NCBI RefSeq assembly: GCF_019703515.2
Contig: NC_059372.1
Location: forward strand, 27,119,431-27,183,430
DNA from: Myxocyprinus asiaticus
Lineage: Eukaryota; Chordata; Actinopteri; Cypriniformes; Catostomidae
Length of the DNA stretch: 64,000 nt
Reading direction: 5' to 3'
Shown here piece after piece: positions 43,481-54,900 of this stretch; within the stretch, counting starts at the first letter, position 1, and the number at the start of each line of letters is the position of its first letter. Below the pieces are notes generated by a model, which searched no databases, had not been told where the DNA came from, and was given only the letters and a program-made list of their open reading frames with translations. Both the position numbers and the translations under genes were made by a program.

Positions 43481-43765
43481 CTTCAGACCACATGACACTC
43501 GGACGGTGTCCCATAGCGATCATACGCAGCTCGAGTTCTCCAAAAGGAAATCTGATTTCCGCAACTCCTGCCTTCATCGATTTGATTGGCTATGTCAAAT
43601 GACATTGACAAGCAGTGTTAGACTACTGAGCATGCTAAAAATTAAACTTTTTTAAACCGTTATGTTATTCCTGCAATAACTTAATGACAATTAGACAGTG
43701 GTGAATAATGGACTGCAGCAGATCAGTTATTTGGGTGGGGGGGGCAATTTGTCCCCCTCAATGTA

Positions 43766-44592
43766 CACTGGCGGCCGAAAGTTTGGAATAATGTACAGAT
43801 TTTGCTCTTATGGAAAGAAATTGGTACTTTTATTCACCAAAGTGGCATTCAACTGAACACAATGTATAGTCAGGACATTAATAACATGAAAAATTATTAT
43901 TACAATTGGAAAACTGGTGTTGAGCAAATGAAGCTGTCAGCTGAGGACATGCGAGGCATCTATTTCTCAAACTAGAGACTCTGATGTACGTATCCTCTTG
44001 TTTAGTTGTACATCTGGCCTTCCACATCTCTTTCTGTCCTTGTTAGAGCCAGTTGTCCTTTGTCTTTGAAGACTGTAGTGTACACCTTTGTATGAAATCT
44101 TTATTTTTTTTTATTTTTTTTTGGCAATTTCAAGCATTGTATAGCCTTCATTCCTCAAAACAATAATTGACTGATGAGTTTCTAGAGAAAGATGTTACTT
44201 TTTTGCCATTTTTGACCTAATATTGACCTTAAGACATGCCAGTCTATTCCATACTGTGGCAACTCAAAAACAAACACAAAGACAATGTTAAGTTTCATTT
44301 AACAAACCAAATATCTTTCAACTGTTTTTGATATAATGGCAAGTGATTTTCTAGTACCAATTTAGCATGATTACTCAATAATAAGGTGTTGGAGGGATGG
44401 CTGCTGGAAATGGGGCCTGTCTAGATTTGATCAAAAATGACTTTTTCAAATAGTGATTGTGCTGTTTTTTGCACCAGTAATGTTCTGACTATACATTGTG
44501 ATCAGCTGAATGCCACTTTGGTGAATTAAAGTACCAAATTCCTTCCGAAACAACAAAATCTGTACATTATTCCAAACTTTTGGCCACCAGTG
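43766..44592. mobile_element. Tc1-like element, internally deleted, flanked by TA
   Basis: The 827-bp element has long inverted ends: the left 'cactggcggccgaaagtttg' and the right ending 'ttttggccaccagtg'. Homology of the arms continues about 100 bp ('gtacagattttgctcttatg' / 'aacaaaatctgtac'). TA flanks both sides. Only the first part of the transposase (minus strand, about 44230-43980) remains; it matches the longer copy at 47389-50412. Confidence 0.9.
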
Positions 44593-45206
44593 TATATTGT
44601 GGTTATGGCCCTGAATGAAAATGTGCACGTTGTGATTTCAGATCGGTCTCTGTTAATTGTGCGCATCTGGAGCTTGTCAAGTGTAACATTAACTAAGATA
44701 TGACATAATTTACACTTTTCACTTCTTTAAATGTCTATGTTAATGTATCACACAATTCACGCGTGATTCTTATGTATTTATTTATAGCCTAAACCTGAGC
44801 GTGATGTAAAATTCCTGACCTGAAGTGATTTGACTGTCGGTCTTTTTGCTCGTCTTTTTGTCTCTTAAAGTGGACCACATTTATATCCACATCAGCGATT
44901 AAGGTAATTAACTGGTTAAGACTTTATTCCGAAAAAAATTAACATGCTCCATAAAGATTTAAATGCTCCATAGAGTATTCATCTATTAGGAATATTCCTC
45001 CTTGTTTAAAATGAAGAAACACCTCTTGCCTCCAGAATAATGTTGTTATACATGCACAGACAAACGAAAATTCTGTTTCATGCAGATGTTAATATCTGAA
45101 ATACCAGGAGAAACCACAACATATTCCAAAGTTAATGTAGCCTAAAAATTCAGCTTCATTTGGTAAGAAAAAAGAAAGAATACATTTTTTTAAATAATAA
45201 TTGTAT

Positions 45207-45257
45207 AGTAATAATAATAACAATAATAATAATTATTATTATTATTATGCTATTATT
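45207..45257. repeat. (AAT)n/(ATT)n microsatellite
   Basis: A run of AAT units switching to ATT units, so it is itself a small inverted repeat; it is imperfect. Confidence 0.85.
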
Positions 45258-46620
45258 ATGAAAAGGCATATACAAGGCATATTTTATTAATATAAACTAT
45301 AAATGTAAGAGTACACTTAAAAATGTGCGTTTCATTTAGTCTTGATGCTCTTCCGGTTTAAGCCCCGCCCACACCCAGTTCTATCCGAAAACAGAGACAG
45401 ATACAGATAATTTTGTCATATGAACAGATACAGATACAAATACTGATAATGGCTTTGCTGCACACCCCTACTATTTTAATTTTACCAAGGTTTACTTGCA
45501 TTGTGTGGTGAGGCAGAAAAAAAAAGATATACAAATAATTAAAGGTCTTCAATTATATCATATCAGCCAAATCATGGGTCTCAACTCTAAAATGTAGGTT
45601 ATTTTGTGGGAACAACCTGTATGGAGGCTGCTTTTTACATTACTGTGTGGTGGATTAAACAGTTAATGATAAACAAAGCACACAGTAAAATGTGTTTTAG
45701 ATTGCTTTCAAATAAAATATTAATGTGAAAATAGCAAGCTCCGCTGTCACTTCCATCTGGAGACTGCTGCCCTGGCGCTTCTGCCCTGAAACATCTGGTT
45801 CTGCGGGTCTGCAGTTGCCGATATCCTCCCCCACCAGCATGACTTTCTTTCCCTGGGAAGCTCTTAAGCAGCAGTAATCATGATTTTGTGCCATAGGCTT
45901 AACGCATGGGAAATGCGGGGGCTTTTTGTGATAGACGAATGTCAATGGGAGGGAGAAGGCAGAGCTTGACATGAGACGGGAGAGAATGGTTGAGAATGGG
46001 AACAAGGAAACAGCATAGAGTACATGTGGTCAGACAGACTGTAAATGACTGTAGGCATGACAAATTCACACTGTGCTGGAGGATGGGAACAGATATCGCA
46101 ACTTTAAGGCTGGATCAGTTTTGAAGTTGCAGGATTAAGGCTGATCAGCCTTTTAAATGTTATCTGGAACCAAAGCATGAATCAGATTTCCACAGGTGAT
46201 GACTTCAACCCATCTTTAAGAGGGAATAATGCCTCAGAGGCACAGAGCCAGAAGCCTTACCAACCAGCCATTGAACCTCTGCTGAAAAGTACTGTTTATA
46301 CATAACAGTAGGTTTTTGGAAAACTGTCTACTGTGCCCAGGGAATATCTGTCTTTTCACTCAGTACTGGATTGATTAGGGATTAAGATGTTCAAACTTGT
46401 TTCCAATTTGTGTAGCACCCTCACCACCTAATGAGGGGAGATATTAATGGAAAAAAAAGACACATGGAGCTGCTGCTTCACTGTCAGAGTCTTTGTATTG
46501 TTTCTTTAAAAAAACAAATCATTAAAAGCACACAAAACATATTTTCTGGGTCAAATGAATCAGTTAAAGACAGACAGAAGTGACAGATCATTGTTTTTAG
46601 ATTACATGAAAACATAAGAA

Positions 46621-46760
46621 TCACACATCAGGCTTTTCTTCAGTTTTGAGTCAAGTTTTTCTCACTTCCACAATACCCTCACAAAAGAGATGGCTGAACA
46701 TCAAAATATGAGTGGAGACAAAATATTTTGATGTTGGGCACTTTGCTGTATATCAATAAT
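46621..46760 (+). repeat. 140-bp direct repeat, copy 1
   Basis: Identical to 50609-50748 at 138 of 140 positions, in the same orientation, 3,988 bp apart. It does not match any other repeat in the window. The flanks differ abruptly. Confidence 0.92.
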
Positions 46761-47558
46761 GGGGAAAAGTGTGAATGTGTCAAGAGTGACGACAACAGAA
46801 CCGTTTCTGCTGCATGTTTTGAACGTGAGTATCAGAACTGCGGCCAAGAATCATGCTTGCTCTGGTCCGGATATGGACTACAGCCTGTTTTGATGAGTGA
46901 TTTCGATCTCACCATGGTGTTTAGTGTAAAAGTCCACTCTCATTTCTTCTCTGCGAGTGCTGTCGATCTTGCGCCGGCCAGGAACCATTGTCATGTTTTT
47001 TAGTGTTTTTAAATTCTCTGCTGTAATGTGATATGAATAATATTGAGAAATGCTCAGAATTGAATGACTTGGAGATTTACTCTCCTACCAGTCACAACTC
47101 AGAGTTTACGCATTTTACTCCAATTTTATGATGTTGCCAGTTTGAACAGAAAAAACATTTTAACCACCAGCAACACATTATAATTAATGTAATAAATAAA
47201 TATTTTTCTCATACTCTTTTGCTTTTTTAATGACCACCACACTTGCAGTTTGACTCCTTTGCTGTTTAGCAATTCTAATTCATCCCATTAATTAAGCATT
47301 GTAATGAATTCAAACGTTTCCACAGGATTTCCCACAGGTACACGTTCTCCACCACATAACTCTGAGGTGTTAATCACTCATCCATCTACACTGGCGGCGA
47401 AATGTTTGAAATAATATACAGATTTTGCTCTTATGGAAAGAAATTGGTACTTTTATTCACAAAAGTAGCATTCAACTGATCACAATGTATAGTCAGGACA
47501 TTAATAACGTGAAAAATTACTATTACAATTTAAAAAAAATGTTTTAGAACTTCTTAAA

Positions 47559-48228
47559 CTACTTCAAAGTGTTCTCATCAAAAAATCCTCCATGTGCAGC
47601 ATTGACAGCTTTGCAGATCCTTGGCATTCTAGCTGTCAGTTTGTCCAGATACTCAGGTGACATTTCACCCCACACTTCCTGTAGCACTTGCCATAGATGT
47701 GGCTGTCTTGTCGGGCACTTCTCACACACCTTATGGTCTAGCTGATCCCACAAAAGGTCAATGGGTTTAGGATCCATAACACTCTTTTCCAATTTTCTGT
47801 TGTCCAATGTCTGTGTTTCTTTGCCCACTCTAACCTTTTCTTTTTGTTTTTCTGTTTCAAAAGTGGCTTTTTCTTTGCAATTCTTCCCATAAGGCCTGCA
47901 CCACTGAGACTTCTCTTTACTGTTGTACATGAAACTGGTGTTGAGCGGGTAGATTTCAATGAAGCTGTCAGCTGAGGACATGTGAGGCATCTATTTCTCA
48001 AACTAGAGACTCTGATGTATTTATCCTCTTGTTTAGTTGTACATCTGGCCTTCCACATCTCTTTCTGTCCTTGTTAGAGCCAGTTGTCCTTTGTCTATGA
48101 AGACTGTAGTGTACACCTTTGTATGAAATCTTCAGTTTTTTGGCAGTTTCAAGCATTGTATAGCCTTCATTCCTCAAAACAATAATTGACTGACGAGTTC
48201 CTAGAGAAAGCTGTTTCTTTTTTGCCAT
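47559..48228 (-). pseudogene. Tc1-like transposase (broken)
   Basis: The frame 48228-47998 opens MAKKKQLSLGTRQSIIVLRN, the N-terminal paired-type helix-turn-helix, with ETAKKLKISYKGVHYSL as the recognition region. The frame 48058-47738 continues with the linker, the AKKKPLLKQKNKKKRLEWA block and WTTENWKRVLW, after which DES is replaced (ILNPL). The frame 47990-47559 ends in a C-terminal RMPRICKAVNAAHGGFF block. Catalytic DDE residues are not all present and a central part is missing. Confidence 0.87.
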
Positions 48229-48421
48229 TTTTGTCCTAATATTGACCTTAAGACATGTCAGTCTGTTGCATACTGTGGCAACTCAAAAACAAGCACAAAG
48301 ACAATGTTAAACTTCATTTAATGAACCAAATAGCTTTCAGCTGTGTTTGTTATAATGGCAAGTGATTTTCTAGTACCAAATTAGCAATTTAGCATGATTA
48401 CTCAAGGATAAGGTGTTGGAG

Positions 48422-50205
48422 TAGGGGTGAAAAGTATGAAATTTTCACGGTATGATAACCGTCACAAAAATTACCACGGTATTACGGTTTCACGGTATTT
48501 AGGTACATTGATAATATTAAAAGCAGTTCAATATTTGGTTATGAAATAGGTTATTTCTGATAAACACACAGATAAATATTTCAGTTATAACCAATTCTTG
48601 AACTTTATTGCATTTCTTCAACTTTAATCCTATAACTTTTGATCTTGAACATCAGGACACTCTCTTAATCCGACAAGGTAAAAAAAAAAAAAAAAAAAAT
48701 CGCAAACAGGTAAACATTAATAAAAAAATATTTTGGCAACATGTACAGTAGTCAGATGATAATAACTAAAAATATTTTGTTATTGTTATTTTATGATTTA
48801 TGAAATTGAATTGTAATCATTTGTAATGATTATTGCCCTGGTTAACACTTAAAATATGCATTTGCATGCATTCAGTAATTTGTTGCATTTGTGATTTAGT
48901 TCAATTCTACAAAACCTACTGAAAATATATTATTCATGTGCAGTTTATTTATTGGCATTTTGTCCAATACTGACAATTTCTGCCACAGGTTCACTGTCAG
49001 TTTCTTGCATGCATATTGTCAATGTCAATTTCCTGAACACCAAAAGCCATGCATTTTGTAAACCCTATTTAGTACTATATTTTACAAATAAAACATATTA
49101 TTAGTAGTATCAAACACATTGTTGGCCTACTATTGCACTGCGCTTAGGCAAATGAACAAACAGTTGGCACATCGTAAAGTTGAACGAGGTCTTAAAGGTA
49201 TAGTTCACCCAAAAATAAAAATTTGCTGATAATTTACATCCAAGATGTATTTGGTTTCTTTCTTCATCAAAACAGAATTTAAGACTTTTAGGATTTCATT
49301 TCAGGCCTCCTCCTCTAAACAATGCAAGTGAATGTCCTCCATTTTCTGCATATTTAGGGTGCATCAAAATAACCCATACGACTCCAGTTGACAAAAAACT
49401 TTCTTCTGAATGCAAACGATTGATTATTTTGAGAAACAAAACAATACTTATGTACTTTTTAACTACAAATGTTCACTTCCGTACATCTCTGTGACGTGCG
49501 CTCATGAGAGGGATGACGTAAGCTCGTTGGTAAGGTCACGCGTCACATGGACGAGGAGTCAGGAAGCGCGTCATTGTTTACATTGTTTTTTTTTAATTAT
49601 TATTTGGAAATGATTTTTATTTGATTTTGTATTGTTTTTAAATTGTTTTGGACTGTTTTGGTTTGTGAACGGCACAAGTTTCTCTTGTAAACAATGACGC
49701 GCTTCCTGACTCCTCCACGTGACGCGTGGACTGTTTTGGTTTGTGAACGGCACTTGGTCTGTGCTCTGTGCAAGTTTCTATTGTAAACAATGACGCGCTT
49801 CCTGACTCCTCCTCCACGTGACCTTACCAACGAGCTTACGTCATCCCTCTGATGGAAATAAAGGTTCAGACATGTCTGTATGTTGCGCTCCTGCTGCACT
49901 CATGCTGCGCTCCGCTCATGCTGGACTTCTGATGTGCTCGTGATACGCAGTGCTCGTGACACCTGCATGTCAACTTTAAAATCGTGTGACAGTCTAATGC
50001 ATCATGAGGAAGGCGCAATTAAAAGATTTATTTTATCTAGCCAAGTTAATGTGATGCTGTGTAAATGGCGCAGGTTCTGTCTTAATTAAACTGATTTGGA
50101 TTTGGACTTCATGCAATACCGTCAATGAGAAGATTTCAACAGTATGATAACCATCCATTTTAAAACCGAGGTATATTGTGAAACCTTGAAACCGTTACAT
50201 CCCTA
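48422..50205. mobile_element. Non-autonomous hAT element with perfect 8-bp TSD inside Tc1
   Basis: The ends TAGGGGTGAAA (48422) and TTACATCCCTA (to 50205) are imperfect inverted repeats, with further inverted matches ('cggtatgataaccgtc' and 'agtatgataaccatcc' regions). The flanking TGTTGGAG is identical at 48414-48421 and 50206-50213. The sister Tc1 copy at 43766 has a single uninterrupted GTGTTGGAG at this position, which confirms the empty site. No transposase is seen; a palindromic element copy is nested at 49192-49851. Confidence 0.93.
49192..49851. mobile_element. Palindromic element, right arm truncated and partly duplicated
   Basis: A second copy of the palindrome at 57289-58108. The left arm starts TTAAAGGTATAGTTCACCCA at 49192. 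The right arm ends early near 49851 and contains two tandem copies of a ~100-bp segment ('ggactgttttggtttgtgaa' ... 'gcgcttcctgactcctc'). Confidence 0.82.
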
Positions 50206-50412
50206 TGTTGGAGTGATGGCTTCTGGAAATGGGGCCTGTCTAGATTTGATCAAAAATTACTTTTTTCAAATAGTGATGGTGCTGTTTTTTACATCAGTAA
50301 TGTCCTGACTATACTTTGTGATCAGTTGAATGCCACTTTGATGAATTAAAGTACCAATTTCCTTCCGAAACAGGAAAATCTGTACATTATTCCAAACTTA
50401 TGGCCGCCAATG

Positions 50413-50936
50413 TATCTCTCTGCCTCTCTGACTGTCTGTCTTCCTGTCTGTTTATTAATCTGTCTATTAAGGCCCAATAAGTACTTGGACAAGAATATCT
50501 CACCCTAATGTCACTCCAAACCCGTATGACTTTCTTTTTGTTCATGGAACATGAACACAGAGTTTTTTTTTTTTTTTTTTTTTTTTGCCATATAATGACT
50601 CTGGTCTATCACACATCAGGCTTTTCTTCAGTTTTGAGTCAAGTTTTTCTCACTTCCACAACACCCTCACAAAAGAGATGGCTGAACATCAAAATATGAG
50701 TGGAGACAAAATATTTTGATGTTGGGCACTTTGCAGTATATCAATAATCTGGTCGAAAAAAGACAAAAGAACACCAAAAAACAAAACAAACAATAAAACA
50801 GTAAAAGTAATCGTACGACTTCTTCCCTGTATTCCAATTCTTCTGGAGCAACACGATCGCTTTTTGCAATGAACAGAACAAAATTTAAGTTGTTACTCAC
50901 TCTCAAATGAAATTACATCACATATAAAGTGCTGAA
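50413..50936. other. Non-coding DNA with MITE fragment, poly-T and direct repeat
   Basis: 50498-50560 resembles the left arm of the palindromic MITE family ('ccctaatgtcactccaaacc'). It is followed by a 24-base T run (50563-50586) and the second copy of the 140-bp repeat. Confidence 0.5.
50609..50748 (+). repeat. 140-bp direct repeat, copy 2
   Basis: Two substitutions separate it from 46621-46760. Downstream of the end, sequence similarity stops at once. Confidence 0.92.
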
Positions 50937-52074
50937 GTCAAGTCGTCATTTTTATTTGTATAGTGCTTTTTACAACACATTTCAATGCAGCTTTACAGAA
51001 AAATATGCTTCAACTGAAAAAGCTGCATAATAGTGCGGTTTAAAAAAAAGACATGATTGTAAATTGTGCCTTAAAATAAATAATAGAAAATAATTATATT
51101 TATATTTAGATCCCCAGTGAGTAAGCTTAAGGTGACTGTGGCAAGGAACACAAAACTCCATAAGATGTTGGTTAATGGAGAAAAATAACCTTGGGGGAAA
51201 CCAGGCTCACTGTGTGGGCCAGTTCCCCTCTGGCTAAACAGAATGAATATAATGCCAATATTAGTTATTTATGTGTAGTACAAGTCAAGATTTAAAATTA
51301 GTAAACTAAGTAAGTGTAAGGGGCCGATGTTTAAACAAAAATATATTGTATGAACTGTAAGATTAATGACTAAAGTCTTTGAATTTACATGCTAAGTGAC
51401 CCATTTGTCTATTGTTATTTGGCTGATGAAGGCTGCAATTAATGTATTATCTACGTATTCCATTTTAAGAGTGTAGTCCATCCTATGACCAAAGTGATGC
51501 AGGCAGAGGTCAGTAATGTGCACTGCAGTTCGACTGTAAGCTTTTGGCAGATTAATTTCCAGTGGAGTCCATCTTAAATCCAAGTTTCAGGCAGCGTCTA
51601 GTGAAGTATCCCATGTCTGACAGTTGGTGCTAGCATCAGTTCATCCTCTTTGAAGTCCATCGTAGTAGACTGAAGTGATATCTGGCTGGCACAGGCTGAA
51701 GTTAGTCGTCATCATTCAGCAGCACATAGTAGTGGGAGTCGGACATCAGGCAGGACCAGAGTCGGACATCATGCAGGACCAGAGTTGGATCTGGCAGGCT
51801 CTGGTAACCTCAGGATATGTATCCCGAGGTTAAAACAGGGAAACAAATAGAACAATATTAGCGTAGATGCCATTCACTTTAAAACAGGATTATAGAATAT
51901 GAGATGTGTTTCCGGTTCTGGCAGACCTAACTAATGCAGCATAACTATGAGTTGATAGATAAATTAGGTGTATGCATGGCTGAAAAGATGAGTCTTTAAT
52001 CTAGACTTAAACTGAGAGAGTGTGTCTGAGTCCCGAACCATCTTCGGAAGACTATTCCATAGTTTAGGAGCCAA

Positions 52075-52885
52075 TTAGGAAAATGATCTATCTCCTTTTG
52101 TGGAATTTGATATTCTAGGTATTATTAACAGGCCAGAATTTTGCGATCTTAGTGAACGTGATATAAGGTCACATAAGTAATGTGGAGCTAGACCATTCAA
52201 GGCTTTGTAAGTAGTTAGATGTATTTTAAAATGAATACGAGATTTAACAGGTAGCCAATGTAGCAACGCTAAGATTGGGCTGATATGATCATATTTCTTG
52301 GTTCTAGTCAGCACTCTAGCTGCTGCATTTTCAACTAAATGAAGTTTATTTATGGAACCTACAGGACATCCTCCCAGTAATGCATTACAATAATCTAGTC
52401 TTGAGATCATGAACGGATTATTTAGTTTTTCGGCTTTAAAAAGAGAGAGCATGTGTTGTACCTTAGCAATATTTCTGAGATGGAAGAATGCTGTTCTACA
52501 AACATTAGAAATGTGTTTTTCAAAGGACAGATTGCTATCAAATATAACACCTAAGTTTGTCGCTGTAGAAGATGACATGACAGTACATCCATCGAGAGTC
52601 AAATTATATTTTAGCGTCTTATTTTTAGAGGATTTGGTCCAATAATTAGTACCTCTGTTTTGCCGGAATTGAGTAGAAGGAAATTTCTAGCTATCCAGTC
52701 TTTGGATATCTTTTGATACACTCTGCTAACTTGGAGAATTGTGAAATTTTGTCGGGTTTTGAGGAAATCAAGTTGGTATCGTTGGCAGAACATTGAAAAC
52801 TAATTTCACTGTTCCTGATAATGTTTCCCAGGGGAAGCATATATAAGGAGAAAAGGAGAGGCCCTAAAACTGATCTTTGTGGCAC
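52075..52885 (-). pseudogene. LINE RT C-terminal half and tail (broken)
   Basis: The frame 52885-52691 opens [19 protein letters not shown], the RT block 4 with PQG changed to [17 protein letters not shown] follows, where the Y-A-D-D-T active site has become S-A-N-D-T. The frame 52793-52611 has ARNFLLLNSGKTEVLIIGP. The frame 52602-52075 carries the C-terminal ATNLGVIFDSNLSFEKHIS, SRLDYCNALLGG and LHWLPVKSRIHFKI blocks typical of this LINE group. The lost catalytic aspartate and frame changes make it inactive. Confidence 0.88.
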
Positions 52886-53047
52886 TCCATACTTAACTTT
52901 AGTTCCCTATCTGTCACTCACTCGACATTGTATCAATGTAGTGACACTAGGGGTCACTCTTGGGAGCCCCAAACACCTCTGATTTTCAAAAAAGGCCAAT
53001 GGGAATTGGCGAGTGGAATTTGCATGCCACTACCCCGAACATACGGG

Positions 53048-53056
53048 TATAAAAGG
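53048..53056 (+). promoter_or_regulatory. DIRS promoter TATA box
   Basis: TATAAAAGG lies about 146 bp inside the left terminus and about 260 bp upstream of the gag start. The same box occurs inverted near 55915-55925 and near 7770 in the other copy. Confidence 0.65.
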
Positions 53057-53313
53057 AGCTGGCTCGCAACCACTCATTCAGATTTTCTCTTCGGAGCCGA
53101 GCGGTTGCATTCAGTGCACTGAATTCAATCCCTCCAATATTCACCTCAAACTGCTGGATCTAGGGCGCACTTCAGCGGCTTCTCCCCCTCTGCACCCGTG
53201 GAGTGCAGAGAACGCCCCTGGGCGCTTCGGCAAAAAAAAAAAAAAAAGAGTATATTCTAAAAGAGTATATTTCCTAACTAAAAGAGTGGCACTCACGAAA
53301 TGTCTTTTTAAAG

Positions 53314-53691
53314 ATGCCCTTCCGTTTGTGTATTATTCCTGGTTGCGGTCGTTATTTCTCAGCTTCTGATGGCCACGATCGCTGTCTTACGTGTCTGGGC
53401 CCTGCCCACGCAGAGACATCTTTCATGGATGGGTCATGTCCTCATTGCGAGAACATGACTATGGCAACGTTGCAGTCGCGGCTTTCCTACGTAAGAGGGC
53501 AAGCCACTCCAGCGGCTCCCCGCCTCGGTCCTTCTACCTACGGGTATGAGGCCGCGTCAGTTAGCACTGGGGGCGATTTGGGGACTTCAATGGGAGCACC
53601 TCCGCCGGGTAAACCCCCATGGACCTCCCATTCCTCAGCACGCTCGCTGAACAAGGCACCCCTCGGTATAGACGCGCTGGCACACAGCTGA
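53314..53691 (+). pseudogene. DIRS gag N-terminus fused to post-RNase H sequence
   Basis: The frame opens MPFRLCIIPGCGRYFSASDG, followed by HDRCLTCLGPAHAE and GSCPHCENM, a cysteine/histidine-rich DIRS gag zinc-binding region. After about 110 codons it runs without a break into NKAPLGIDALAHS, a segment that in the copy at 4816-7946 (about 5564) follows RNase H, then stops. It is a clean internal deletion joining gag to the region before the recombinase. Confidence 0.85.
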
Positions 53692-54025
53692 CCCCCGGGA
53701 CTACGGAAATATGCGTTTCCCCCAGTGAGCCTACTTGCACAGACCCTGTGCAAGGTCAGGGAGGATGAGGAGCAGGTTATCCTAGTAGCACCCTACTGGC
53801 CCACCCAGACGTGGTTCTCGGACCTCATGCTCCTCGCGACAGCCCCACCCCCCGGCGAGTTCCCCTGAGGAAGGACCTTCTTTCTCAGGGACGGGGCACC
53901 ATCTGGCACTCGTGACCAGACCTCTGGAATCTCCACGTCTGGCCCTTGGATGGGACGTGGAAGACCTAAGTGGCCTATCACCCGTGGTGGTAGACACGAT
54001 CACTTAGGCTAGGGCTCCCTCTACG

Positions 54026-54900
54026 AGGCTCCCTGAAGTGGCATCTGTTCACTAAGTGGTGTGCTTCCCGACGCAAAGATCCCCAGAGATGCGCAGTCAG
54101 ATCAGTGCTTTCCTTCCTGCAGGAGAGGCTGGAGAGGCGGCTGTCCCCCTCCACCTTGAAGGTGTATGTAGCCGCCATTTCAGCACATCACGATGCAGTA
54201 GATGGTAAGTATTTGGGGAAGCACAACTTGATCATCAGGTTCCTGAGAGGTGCTAGGAGGTCGAATCCCTCCTGACTGCACCTCATCCCCTTGTGGGACC
54301 TCTCTTTAGTCCTTTGGGTCTACGGGGAGCTCCCTTCGAGCCCCTGGAGTCAGTTGAGCTTAAGGCACTCTCTTTGAAGACTGCCTTCCTGACTGAGCTC
54401 ACTACCATCAAGAGGGTAGGGGACCTGCAGGCATTCTCTGTCAGCAAAAGGTGCCTGGAGTTCGGTCTGGGCTACTCACACGTGATCCTGAGACCCCGAC
54501 CGGGCTATGTGCCCAAGGTTCCCACGACCCCGTTTAGGGATCAGATGGTGAACCTGCAAGCGCTGCCCCGGGAGGAGGCAGACCCAGCCTTGGCATTGCT
54601 GTGACCGGTGCATGCTTTACGCATCTATGTGGATCACACGCAGAGCTTTAGAAGCTCCGAGCAGCTCTTTGTCTGCTTTGGCGGACAGCGGAAAGGGAGT
54701 GCTGTCTCCAAACAGAGGATTGCCCATTGGGTTATTGACGCCATTGTGATGGCATATCACACTCAGGATGTGCCCCCCCGTGGGGCTATGAGCCCACTCT
54801 ACTAATAGTGTGGTGGCCTCCTGGGCCCTGACCAATGGTGCCTCTTCGGCAGACATCTGCAGAGCAGCGGGCTGGGCAATGCCCAACACCTTTGCGAGGT
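54026..54900 (+). pseudogene. DIRS tyrosine recombinase (broken)
   Basis: The region matches the recombinase at 5890-6795. 54293-54604 has LTTIKRVGDLQAFSV with the first arginine block; after a stop at 54602-54604 the frame continues through SKQRIAHWVIDAI to near 54800. The H-x-x-R box has lost its frame ('gagcccactctactaatagt'), and the tyrosine block near 54890-54905 is truncated. Non-functional. Confidence 0.82.

Larger units (their letters stand above)
38367..43535 (-). mobile_element. DIRS-type retrotransposon of a second family, minus strand
   Basis: The left end (about 38402-38450, 'gaccgtccgagtgtcacg' type: 'gggacaccgtccgagtgtca') and the right end (about 43484-43535, 'tgacactcggacggtgtccc') are inverted terminal repeats of about 50 bp. 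Between them, on the minus strand, are a gag-region remnant (42481-43480), an RT frame (42480-41581) and tyrosine recombinase (41534-40423). RNase H is missing. About 1.9 kb of other sequence (38451-40385), including a solo LTR, separates the recombinase from the 3' terminus. It differs clearly in sequence from the DIRS copies at 4816 and 52902. Confidence 0.85.
44595..47386. other. Non-coding DNA
   Basis: No gene is recognised. It contains an AAT microsatellite (45207-45257), one copy of a 140-bp direct repeat (46621-46760), and near 45400-45470 'acacccctac', which may be one end of a DNA transposon. A 91-codon frame at 46728-47003 begins inside the direct repeat and has no known domain. Confidence 0.45.
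47389..50412. mobile_element. Tc1-like element carrying a hAT insertion
   Basis: The left end 'cactggcggcgaaatgtttg' follows TA at 47387-47388; the right end 'ttatggccgccaatg' precedes TA at 50413-50414. Arms of about 100 bp match those of the copy at 43766-44592. Without the hAT (48422-50205) and its 8-bp duplication the element is about 1.23 kb. It includes most of a minus-strand transposase gene with several lesions. Confidence 0.92.

Noticed and set aside
46728..47003. 91-codon open frame as a possible host exon
   Set aside because: It begins inside a direct repeat, has no good splice sites at its borders and shows no recognisable domain.
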